From positions 1 to 7,995 of the forward strand of contig JAQVEM010000061.1 of the NCBI GenBank assembly GCA_028697935.1: a stretch of DNA of 7,995 bases. The letters run 5' to 3'. The DNA is from Actinomycetota bacterium. GTDB taxonomy: Bacteria; Actinomycetota; Humimicrobiia; Humimicrobiales; Humimicrobiaceae. The stretch's first letter is position 1; each line of letters opens with the position of its first letter. Position numbers and translations under genes: made by a program. Positions 1 through 6,366 of the stretch are shown in pieces. The notes beneath the pieces are model-generated. The model saw only the letters and a program-made list of their open reading frames with translations. It made no database searches and was not told where the DNA came from.

Positions 1-574
1 ACATTTTTATATCGCTATCAGAATTTATTTCTGAATTTATTTCTCTTTTTGTTTTTAGCGATATTTCTGCCCACTCTATAGTCCTTTTTGCTGCACTTAA
101 AGTGTAATCATAATCCTCATTAAAGGGTATGCATTCATCGAGAACCATAATTATATCCGACCCGAGCCGGTACTGCATTTTTACTACATCTTCAGGAGTA
201 AAAAAATGGTCTGAGCCATCTATTATTGATTTAAATTCAACTCCGCTGTCTGTTACTTTTCTTATTTTACTTAAACTAAAAACCTGGAACCCTCCACTGT
301 CGGTTAATATGCTTCTTTTCCAGTTCATGAACTTATGAAGCCCTCCCGCTTTTTCAATTACATCAATTCCGGGCTGAAGATAAAGGTGGTATAAGTTACA
401 GAGTATAATTTCACACCCTTCTTCATAAAGCTGTTCATTTGTCACTGCTTTCACCGTTGCTTTTGTCCCTACAGGCATAAAAACAGGTGTTTTTACCTTA
501 CCTGTTTTTGTAGTTAAAACTCCAGCTCTTGCGAGAGAATTTTTATCCTTATTTAAAATTTGAAAAAAAGACAT
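1..574 (-). CDS. tgt: tRNA-guanine(34) transglycosylase (Tgt), N-terminal part, cut by window edge
   Basis: Bacterial Tgt exchanges guanine for preQ1 at position 34 of GUN-anticodon tRNAs, the tRNA-entry step of queuosine synthesis in the cytoplasm. Reading the minus strand from ATG at 574-572 gives 191 residues before the window ends; full-length Tgt is about 370-380. Visible landmarks in order: TPVFMPVGT (29-37), NLYHLYLQPG (60-69, usually NTYHL), TDSGGFQVFS (91-100) with the conserved catalytic-region Asp92, and VLDEC (144-148), whose Asp is in the base-recognition pocket. The nucleophilic Asp and the zinc site lie in the missing half. Residues 175-190 form a polar insert built partly by a 12-bp tandem repeat. 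A weak Shine-Dalgarno-like AGGGTG (581-586) sits 6 nt before the ATG. The gene lies downstream of the fusion gene with a 130-bp gap. I saw no convincing terminator or promoter in that gap, so co-transcription is possible. The identification is very secure. Confidence 0.97.
   Translation of the reverse strand, partial: MSFFQILNKDKNSLARAGVLTTKTGKVKTPVFMPVGTKATVKAVTNEQLYEEGCEIILCNLYHLYLQPGIDVIEKAGGLHKFMNWKRSILTDSGGFQVFSLSKIRKVTDSGVEFKSIIDGSDHFFTPEDVVKMQYRLGSDIIMVLDECIPFNEDYDYTLSAAKRTIEWAEISLKTKREINSEINSDSDIKM
21..44. repeat. Perfect 12-bp tandem duplication inside tgt
   Basis: GAATTTATTTCT occurs twice in a row (21-32 and 33-44). Being 12 bp it keeps the reading frame, and on the minus strand it produces the duplicated E-I-N-S residues around Tgt positions 179-186. 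This is a polar stretch just before where the conserved core should resume, so it is probably a tolerated loop expansion from replication slippage. Confidence 0.85.
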
Positions 575-694
575 ACTGCACACCCTAGAAAATATTAAAT
601 CTGATTATTTTCTTAGATTTTGATTGCTTATGTGATTTTCTATAATCTACTTTTTTTATTTTTCTAATCCTGTTCTATTCTCAATCCGATTCTC

Positions 695-728
695 TATTTT
701 ACTTTTAATTCTGCTTTACCCTTAATTC
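695..728. repeat. Degenerate 17-bp tandem repeat across the fusion gene's stop codon
   Basis: Positions 695-711 and 712-728 match at 13 of 17 bases by eye. The repeat spans the TAA at 705-707, so the last codons of the fusion gene and the first bases after it look like a decayed duplication. The following 660-695 stretch also holds loosely similar AATCC...TTCT segments. Function is unlikely; it may show that the C-terminus was recently altered. Confidence 0.45.
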
Positions 729-2681
729 TACCCTGGTTGACCTATCAAGCTTTTCTTCAGATTGAAGTCTTTTTTCAGCTTCTTTTAAAATTGTAAGAAG
801 CATTTCAGTGTAAGACATATTTTTAATTGCAGCCATCTTTGCCAGATGCCCGTCCCAGCACCACCCCGGATTCGGATTGACTTCCAGTAATTTCGGCTCG
901 CCTTCAGATGTAAGCCTCCAGTCAAGTCTTGCATAATCTTTACATCCAAGTCTTTCATATAATCTCAGCGAACAATCAATTATAAACCTTTCTGTGTCTG
1001 CAGGTAAATCAGCCGGTATGGATTTTATTTTCCAGTAAGGCGAATCCTGAAGCCATTTTGCTTCATAACCGCAGATTCTTGGAAACTCACCGGGCAATTC
1101 AGAATAATCCTCTTCAATTACAGGTAAAACCATATAAGAATCCGGAAAATTTCCTATTATTCCAACGCTCAGATCTTTTCCCGGAAGAAATTCCTCAATT
1201 AATATCGGCTTATCATAACCCAGCTTATCCCTTATTTCAGAAATCACACTTATGATTTTCTCAATGCTGTAAACAACATTTTTCTGGGTTATCCCGAAAC
1301 TTGAGTCCCCAAAATTTGGTTTGATTATCATCGGAAATTCAAACGGTATATCAAATGAAATATCTCCCGATTTTACAAAAAGCGCACGGGGGGTCGGTAT
1401 TTCCATTTCCTCTGCAATGCCTCTTATAAGGGATTTATCATAACAGTGTGCCAGGCACTGGGGCTCCGAACCTGTATATGGAATACCAAGAATATCAAGC
1501 AGTGCAGGTACATGAAGCTCTTTACGTGCATCGTTAAAATATCCCTCATCACAGAGATTAAATGCAAAATCAATTTTCCCTTTTTCCTGCATCTTCGTAA
1601 GATCTCTTATCATAGTTTCATGATTGTCAAGATAATAGAACTTGTAATCATTATTCCTTTCGATTTCCCTTAAAGAACTTTTTAATCTGTCTATAGTATA
1701 GAGGTCATCGTCATCAAACACATAAAGAGGTTTTAAAATATCAACCTTATTCGGGTCGCCCAGTAAAACTACTACATTTCTTAATTGATGTTTTTTTATT
1801 TTTGCAGGTGACCATTCTTTTTTGGCTACAGCCGATACAATTATTCTTCTTTCGGTCATACCGAGGTCCTGATTTCTTCTTGAATCAGGAGTTATTGTCC
1901 CATGAGAGGTAATACTGCTGAATCCTGCTTTCTTTAAAAATTCAATTATTTCTTCCTGTGTATAAAGCCTTTCAGCGTAAAACTGGTCAGCTATGACTCC
2001 CTTATTAATATTACTTACTATTTCTCTGGAAATCAGCCGGGTCTTATCGAGGGACAATGAGCGCTCTCTGCATACAAAATGCTTTTTGTCTATCCATTCC
2101 CATGAACGTGATTTAAGGTTTTCCCTGATATACTCTCCATCGGACAGGTCAATTAAAAACCTGCCCCATGGCTTTAATACTCTTAATACTTCCCTGAGAA
2201 CTGTCATATCTTCTTTAGCAGTCTCAAAATATCCAAAGCTGTTTCCGAGAATCATTACAACATCAAAAGTGTCACTGGCATAGGGTAGCTTCCTTGCATC
2301 ACCTTCCCTGAATTTAATAGATAAACTTTCTTTCTTTGCTTTCTGAATCAGGTAATGCGACCTGTCCAGCCCTTCTACATGTTTAAATCCCCTGTTTGCC
2401 AGTTCAATACAGTGCCTCCCCTGCCCGCAGCAGAGGTCAAGTATTCTATCTTCCTTCGATAAATTAAGAATTTTTGAAAATAAATCAATTTCTTTTCTTG
2501 TTATATCTTTATCATCAACAACATCACCATCTGTTTTTAAATATATTGAATTAAAAATAGTCTTCCACCAGTCTGGTTTTAAATATTCTTCAAGGTCAGG
2601 TATTGGCCCGAGTTTTTTCCTTGTGGAATTTGAATTTATGCCTTTTTGAGGAGGTTCACAGTTTGAAGAATCCCCTTTCAT
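705..2681 (-). CDS. Fusion: class I SAM-dependent methyltransferase + Ddl-like ATP-grasp ligase
   Basis: This 658-residue protein has two complete enzyme domains. Residues about 35-288 are a class I methyltransferase: motif I LDLCCGQGRH (81-90), the ribose-binding acidic residue in EGLD (Asp106), GDARKLP (127-133), and FDVVMILGNSFGYF (139-152), ending with YTQEEI...KKAGF, typical of small-molecule methyltransferases. Residues about 300-640 are ATP-grasp of the D-Ala-D-Ala ligase type: PYTGS (401-405), DK (415-416), IIKPNFGDSSFG (452-463), IEEFLPGKDLSVG (495-507), YEAKW (539-543), and metal ligands Asp587, Glu600 and Asn602 with the 13- and 2-residue spacing of Ddl. The N-terminal HGGxSxE-like motif of Ddl is absent and the C-terminal pocket is different, so D-Ala-D-Ala is probably not the product. 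It most likely ligates an amino acid or carboxylate and methylates substrate or product in the cytosol. An in-frame TAG lies immediately before the ATG. AAGGAG sits 13 nt upstream, which is long, and AGGA 3 nt upstream. The substrate is unknown. Confidence 0.9.
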   Translation of the reverse strand: MKGDSSNCEPPQKGINSNSTRKKLGPIPDLEEYLKPDWWKTIFNSIYLKTDGDVVDDKDITRKEIDLFSKILNLSKEDRILDLCCGQGRHCIELANRGFKHVEGLDRSHYLIQKAKKESLSIKFREGDARKLPYASDTFDVVMILGNSFGYFETAKEDMTVLREVLRVLKPWGRFLIDLSDGEYIRENLKSRSWEWIDKKHFVCRERSLSLDKTRLISREIVSNINKGVIADQFYAERLYTQEEIIEFLKKAGFSSITSHGTITPDSRRNQDLGMTERRIIVSAVAKKEWSPAKIKKHQLRNVVVLLGDPNKVDILKPLYVFDDDDLYTIDRLKSSLREIERNNDYKFYYLDNHETMIRDLTKMQEKGKIDFAFNLCDEGYFNDARKELHVPALLDILGIPYTGSEPQCLAHCYDKSLIRGIAEEMEIPTPRALFVKSGDISFDIPFEFPMIIKPNFGDSSFGITQKNVVYSIEKIISVISEIRDKLGYDKPILIEEFLPGKDLSVGIIGNFPDSYMVLPVIEEDYSELPGEFPRICGYEAKWLQDSPYWKIKSIPADLPADTERFIIDCSLRLYERLGCKDYARLDWRLTSEGEPKLLEVNPNPGWCWDGHLAKMAAIKNMSYTEMLLTILKEAEKRLQSEEKLDRSTRVELRVKQN

Positions 2682-2694
2682 CTATCCTATCACA

Positions 2695-2700
2695 CTCCTT
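2695..2700 (-). promoter_or_regulatory. Shine-Dalgarno of the fusion gene, unusually distant
   Basis: On the minus strand AAGGAG is followed by 13 nt and then the ATG at 2681-2679, longer than the usual 5-9. A closer but weaker AGGA (2685-2688) lies only 3 nt from the ATG. A TAG immediately before the ATG in the same frame rules out an upstream start. Confidence 0.55.
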
Positions 2701-2787
2701 TTTAATTATTTTCTAATTAATTTTTAATTATAATTGATTTTCTATACACTTATATTATGTACCGATGACAATAGCAATAGATATTTT

Positions 2788-2836
2788 TATGCTTCAGTTT
2801 TTAGTTCTATATGCTTTATTTCTCTACTTTATGCTT
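2788..2836. repeat. Three TATGCTT direct repeats, about two helical turns apart
   Basis: TATGCTT occurs at 2788-2794, 2810-2816 and 2830-2836, so the starts are 22 and 20 bp apart. The repeats lie 107-155 bp upstream of the fusion gene's ATG, in the 254-bp non-coding stretch 2682-2935 after the UPF0316 gene. Same-face spacing would suit a DNA-binding regulator, but the surroundings are AT-rich and chance is not excluded. Otherwise this stretch holds only AT-rich sequence: no GC-rich hairpin with a T run, no convincing -35/-10 pair, and no credible gene. Confidence 0.4.
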
Positions 2837-2935
2837 TTAACAAACCCCTGACATTAGTTTAAATATTTATGTTTTTACAATTTCTTTTAAAATATTCCTA
2901 TACTTATTAGATAAACGATAAATATATAAAAAAGT

Positions 2936-3460
2936 TTATTTTTTCTTAAATCCCCTGACAAAACCACCCCTTATTTTATCCAGCATATAGCTTACTACAA
3001 ATGCATCAGGGTCATTATCATGTATTAATTTATTTAATCTCTGTAAATTAGCCTGATTGCAGACCACATTAATAATCTCAACTTCACCATCTCTGCCGGC
3101 TCCTTTATAACAGGTGAAACCAAAACCTTCTTCCGGCAGAACTGTCTTTATTTCATTACAGCGTTTTTTCGAAATAATATTTGTACTGATTAAGTCCAGA
3201 GATAATTTTTCTGATATTGTAATTCCAATAGCAGTCCCAATAGCAAAACCTGCACCATAAGCAAGTATCCCGTAAATATTATTAATATTTTCTATTAACT
3301 TTACTATAACTGTTATAAATATAGTAACTTCAAAAAAACCAATTAAAGCAGCAATTGCTCTTTTTTTTCTTATTATCATATTTACTCTGATTGTGCCCAG
3401 AGTTACATCAGTAATTCTTGCAAAAAGTATTGCTAACGACCATAATATTGTGTCAATCAA
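2936..3460 (-). CDS. UPF0316 (DUF5698/DUF2179) membrane protein of unknown function
   Basis: The 174-residue product matches the UPF0316 family, which includes Bacillus YebE, in length and layout. Three hydrophobic segments are visible at about 4-22, 36-57 and 62-82, with the family-like RITDVTLGTIR (15-25) and IGFFEV (40-45). They are followed by a soluble DUF2179-type domain at about 104-165, with GFGFTCYKGAGRDGEVE (112-128) and LIHDNDPDAFV (145-155). It should sit in the cytoplasmic membrane with the C-terminal domain in the cytosol. The molecular function of the family is not known to me. The start is TTG at 3460-3458: no ATG or GTG lies nearby in frame upstream, and a good CAGGAG is 6 nt away. 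It lies 94 bp after queA and 254 bp before the fusion gene, so a functional link to either neighbour is only inferred. Confidence 0.9.
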   Translation of the reverse strand: MIDTILWSLAILFARITDVTLGTIRVNMIIRKKRAIAALIGFFEVTIFITVIVKLIENINNIYGILAYGAGFAIGTAIGITISEKLSLDLISTNIISKKRCNEIKTVLPEEGFGFTCYKGAGRDGEVEIINVVCNQANLQRLNKLIHDNDPDAFVVSYMLDKIRGGFVRGFKKK

Positions 3461-3466
3461 TTTTAT

Positions 3467-3472
3467 CTCCTG
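3467..3472 (-). promoter_or_regulatory. Shine-Dalgarno supporting a TTG start of the UPF0316 gene
   Basis: CAGGAG on the minus strand ends 6 nt before TTG 3460-3458. The good sequence and spacing decide in favour of this non-ATG start. Confidence 0.75.
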
Positions 3473-3554
3473 ACTAAAATTTTACTTATATATTTTTAGC
3501 AATTATATAAGGCATTTTTAAAAAATAAAGTATATTTAAAATAATAATAAAATT

Positions 3555-4568
3555 CTACTTGATTAGCATACAATCACCGAAACTGTAAAATCTATACCCT
3601 TTTCTTTTTGCTTCCTCATAAGCATTTAAAGTATTTTCCCTTCCAGCAAATGCACAGACCAGCGCCAGTAAAGTAGATTTTGGCAGATGAAAATTAGTTA
3701 TCAATCTGTCAACAACTTTAAATTGAAAGCCCGGATATATGAAAATATCAGTCTTTCCGCTGTCTTCTACTATATCATTCTTTTTAATCATCAGGGTTTC
3801 AAGTACCCTGACTGTGGTAGTACCAACAGCAGTTATTTTATTTCTATTGCTTCTTGCAATTCTTATTTTTGCTGCTTCACTCTCTTCAATAGAATAATAT
3901 TCACTGTGCATTTTATGCTGTTCTATTTCATCTACATTTACTGGCCTGAAAGTATCAAGGCCTATATTGAGGCTTAATTTTGCAAATACTATTCCGTTCT
4001 CCTCTAATTTTTTAATCAACCCTTTTGAAAAATGAAATCCAGCCGTCGGAGCAGCAAGGGAGCCATCTTTTCTGGCATAAATAGTCTGGTACTCTTCTTC
4101 TTTAATTCCGGTATTTTTAATATAGGGAGGAGTGGGAATATTTCCATATTCATTCATAATAATATCTACCGGAAAATTAAATTCTACTATTGCTTTCCCA
4201 TAATCTAATTTTGATTCAACCGTAAAATAATATTTTCCAATAACCACCTTATCAAAAGGCTTTAATCTTTTTGATGGCCTTAGCAGAACCACACATCTGT
4301 TCCTATCTATTTTTTCAAGAACAAAACATTCTATAGAAGCGCCTGTCTTCTCTTTTACACCATTCAGACGACATTTTATTACCTTACTTTCATTAATAAC
4401 AAGAACATCTCCTTTATTGAGATATGATATCAAATTGTAAAACATATCATGCTCGATGTTACCTGTCTTTCTATCAAGCACCAAAAGCTTTGAATTATCT
4501 CTTTGCGGTAGAGGTTTCTGAGCTATAAACTTCCGGGGGAGTTCATAGTCAAATAAATCAACTTTCAT
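3555..4568 (-). CDS. queA: S-adenosylmethionine:tRNA ribosyltransferase-isomerase (QueA)
   Basis: QueA transfers and isomerises the ribosyl part of SAM onto preQ1 at tRNA position 34, forming epoxyqueuosine; it follows Tgt in the queuosine pathway. The 337 residues fit the family (about 340-355). Hallmarks: FDYELPRKFIAQKPLPQRDNS (6-26, the family N-terminus), DGSLAAPTAGFHFS (168-181), TFRPV (206-210), HKMHSEYY (218-225), VGTTTVRVLE (248-257), FIYPGFQFKVVDRLITNFHLP (276-296) and YRFYSFGDCMLI (325-336). Some usually conserved spots differ: INESKVIKCRL (58-68) where NDTRVIPARL is common, and LNIGLD (200-205) where LHVGLG is usual. The ATG overlaps the end of ruvB by 11 bp and has no clear Shine-Dalgarno, which suggests translational coupling to ruvB. 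It ends with TAG, followed by a very AT-rich 94-bp gap. Confidence 0.97.
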   Translation of the reverse strand: MKVDLFDYELPRKFIAQKPLPQRDNSKLLVLDRKTGNIEHDMFYNLISYLNKGDVLVINESKVIKCRLNGVKEKTGASIECFVLEKIDRNRCVVLLRPSKRLKPFDKVVIGKYYFTVESKLDYGKAIVEFNFPVDIIMNEYGNIPTPPYIKNTGIKEEEYQTIYARKDGSLAAPTAGFHFSKGLIKKLEENGIVFAKLSLNIGLDTFRPVNVDEIEQHKMHSEYYSIEESEAAKIRIARSNRNKITAVGTTTVRVLETLMIKKNDIVEDSGKTDIFIYPGFQFKVVDRLITNFHLPKSTLLALVCAFAGRENTLNAYEEAKRKGYRFYSFGDCMLIK

Positions 4569-5655
4569 TTTCGGGTGTATTGCTAAAAAGTTTAGGATTG
4601 TCTTCTTTATGTATGCCCATATATCTGAAGGCCCTGTCTGTTGCCACTCTGCCTTTTGAAGTTCTTTTTAAGAATCCAAGCTGCAAGAGATAGGGTTCAT
4701 AAACATCCTCTACTGTATCTACTTCCTCTCCTATCGAAGCTGCTATTGTTCCAACACCTACAGGCCCTCCACTAAATTTAACTACTACTGTGTTCAATAT
4801 TTTTTTATCCACTACATCAAGACCCAATCTATCAATATCAAGTCTCTCAAGAGCCTTTTCAGCTATGTCTTCATTTATTATGCTATCACTATACATTAGA
4901 GCATAGTCTCTTACCCTTCGGAGCAATCTGTTGGCAATCCTGGGTGTTCCCCTGCTTCTACCTGCTATAACTTCGGCACCTTTTCTTGTTATTTCTATAC
5001 CAAGGATTCCGGCTGACCTCAAAATGATTTCAACTATACTCTCCTTATCATAATAATCCAGCCTTACATTTACTCCAAACCTATCTCTAAGAGGTGGTGC
5101 TACAAGCCCTATTCTCGTTGTAGCCCCTATAATAGTAAATGGTTCAATATCAATCCTTATTGATTTTGCTGATGGACCTTTACCTATTATTATGTCAAGT
5201 TTATAGTCCTCCATTGCAGGATATAAAATTTCTTCTACGCTCCTGTTTAACCGGTGGATTTCATCAATAAATAAAACATCAAATTTTTCCAGATTTGTTA
5301 ATATAGCCGCTATGTCGCCTGCCCTTTCTATAGCAGGTCCGGATGTAATTCTAAACCCAACACCAAGTTCATTTGCAATTATTTCTGCAAGACATGTTTT
5401 ACCGAGTCCGGGTGGCCCTGATAAAATAACATGGTCAAGAGGTTCTTTCCTTTTTCCTGCAGATTTAATAAATACTAAAAGATTCTCTACTATTTTTTTC
5501 TGACCAATAAAATCTGTTATGCGACGCGGACGCAGGCTTTTATCAAGCTCAATATCAACTTTCAGGTGCTTTGGATTCACATCATCATTCACATCATCAT
5601 TCACGTCGTTATTTATATCATTATTTTCATTTATTTTATTATCCATATTATCCAA
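4558..5655 (-). CDS. ruvB: Holliday-junction branch-migration ATPase RuvB
   Basis: RuvB is the AAA+ hexameric motor that, bound to RuvA, drives branch migration of Holliday junctions. The 365-residue product shows SLRPRRITDFIGQ (40-52), Walker A GPPGLGKT (80-87), Walker B FIDEIH (129-134), sensor I IIGATTR (175-181), PLRDRFG (188-194) containing the arginine finger, sensor II around RGTPRIANRLLRR, and a C-terminal winged helix (VGVGTIAASIGEEVDTVEDVYEPYL region). It is slightly longer than usual (about 330-350) because of an Asn/Asp-rich N-terminal extension, roughly residues 1-35, encoded partly by a 12-bp tandem repeat. Start is uncertain: TTG at 5655-5653, with AGGA 12 nt upstream, or ATG at 5646-5644, giving 362 residues with no good ribosome site. 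It lies 120 bp after ruvA and overlaps queA by 11 bp. Confidence 0.97.
   Translation of the reverse strand: MDNMDNKINENNDINNDVNDDVNDDVNPKHLKVDIELDKSLRPRRITDFIGQKKIVENLLVFIKSAGKRKEPLDHVILSGPPGLGKTCLAEIIANELGVGFRITSGPAIERAGDIAAILTNLEKFDVLFIDEIHRLNRSVEEILYPAMEDYKLDIIIGKGPSAKSIRIDIEPFTIIGATTRIGLVAPPLRDRFGVNVRLDYYDKESIVEIILRSAGILGIEITRKGAEVIAGRSRGTPRIANRLLRRVRDYALMYSDSIINEDIAEKALERLDIDRLGLDVVDKKILNTVVVKFSGGPVGVGTIAASIGEEVDTVEDVYEPYLLQLGFLKRTSKGRVATDRAFRYMGIHKEDNPKLFSNTPENES
5576..5623. repeat. 12-bp tandem repeat in the 5' end of ruvB
   Basis: TTCACATCATCA is repeated exactly at 5576-5587 and 5588-5599, followed by two diverged copies (5600-5611 and 5612-5623). On the coding strand each unit adds four residues, giving the D-V-N-D series in RuvB about residues 13-27. 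The unit length keeps the frame, so copy number could change without inactivating the ATPase core. Confidence 0.85.
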
Positions 5656-5775
5656 TCTTATACATTATCCTATTTTCATATATTTTTATAAGTCAGCAAA
5701 ATTCTACTTTTTTCTTTCTTTCACCCTTATTTAATATTGTTGTTCGCATTGATTGTTTTATCATTTTTCAATTAC

Positions 5776-6366
5776 TTAAATTTCTTTTAGCGCTATCCTT
5801 AATATATCTTCAGTTTTTTCACTGTCAATGGTTTCGATATTTAACCCCGATAATGCTTTTGCTATTTCTGCAGAACTGTATCCCAGAGATTTCAGGGCTT
5901 CTTTTACTTCATGTATTTTTTCATTTCCTTTTAAATTCATGCCTGCAATATCCGATATCTTTTCTTCTCTTATTTTATTTTTCAGCTCCAGTATTATTCT
6001 CTCAGCAAGTTTTAAACCTATTCCCGGTATTCTTCTTAACAGATCAACTTCTCTATCTGTAATTATTCTTCCAAGTTCCTGACCGCTATAAATAGAAAGC
6101 GCACTCAGTGCAATTTTAATAGAAATCCCAGAAACACCCAGTAATTTTAGAAAAATATCTTTATCATCATCATTAATAAATCCAACAAGTTTTAATTCAT
6201 CTTCTCTTATATGGGTATATATATCCAGCTCAATATCAGAACCTACCTCAGGGATTCCTTCATAAGTTCTCCCTGAAATTAATACTTCAAATCCTATTCC
6301 ACCGGTTCTGACTATAATACTTGAAGGAGACTTCTTTACTATTTTACCAAATAATTTTGCAATCAT
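5776..6366 (-). CDS. ruvA: Holliday-junction DNA-binding subunit RuvA
   Basis: RuvA tetramers bind four-way junctions, hold them open and load RuvB. The 196 residues match the family length. Domain I (about 1-64) is the OB fold starting MIAKLFGKI and containing YTHIREDELKLVGF (50-63). Domain II holds two helix-hairpin-helix motifs, LLGVSGISIKIALSAL (75-90) and LRRIPGIGLKLAERIILELK (110-129). After a flexible linker, domain III (about 150-196, HEVKEALKSLGYSSAEI) is the RuvB-contacting three-helix bundle. The ATG shares one base with the ruvC stop (TAATG), which implies coupled translation; only a weak ribosome site is present. The stop is TAA at 5778-5776. Confidence 0.97.
   Translation of the reverse strand: MIAKLFGKIVKKSPSSIIVRTGGIGFEVLISGRTYEGIPEVGSDIELDIYTHIREDELKLVGFINDDDKDIFLKLLGVSGISIKIALSALSIYSGQELGRIITDREVDLLRRIPGIGLKLAERIILELKNKIREEKISDIAGMNLKGNEKIHEVKEALKSLGYSSAEIAKALSGLNIETIDSEKTEDILRIALKEI

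Noticed and set aside
129..338. Plus-strand frame opposite tgt
   Set aside because: The minus strand here encodes the conserved Tgt core including TDSGGFQ, so the plus frame is a shadow.
601..660. TATAAT-like box on the plus strand near 640
   Set aside because: No matching -35 lies at proper spacing, and it would drive transcription antisense to the fusion gene. A chance match is expected in such AT-rich DNA.
705..2681. Calling the large gene simply D-alanine--D-alanine ligase
   Set aside because: The N-terminal Ddl signature and the substrate-contact segment after the EVN motif differ, and a full methyltransferase domain precedes the ligase.
3480..3554. TATAAT (minus strand, 3507-3502) as a promoter for the UPF0316 gene
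   Set aside because: The candidate -35 positions at 16-18 bp match poorly and the stretch is almost pure A/T, so a -10 match carries little weight.
5571..6062. Plus-strand open frames opposite ruvB and ruvA
   Set aside because: They run antisense to clearly conserved RuvA and RuvB. Their His-, Phe- and Leu-rich translations are what the complement of AT-rich coding sequence gives, and no family is recognisable.
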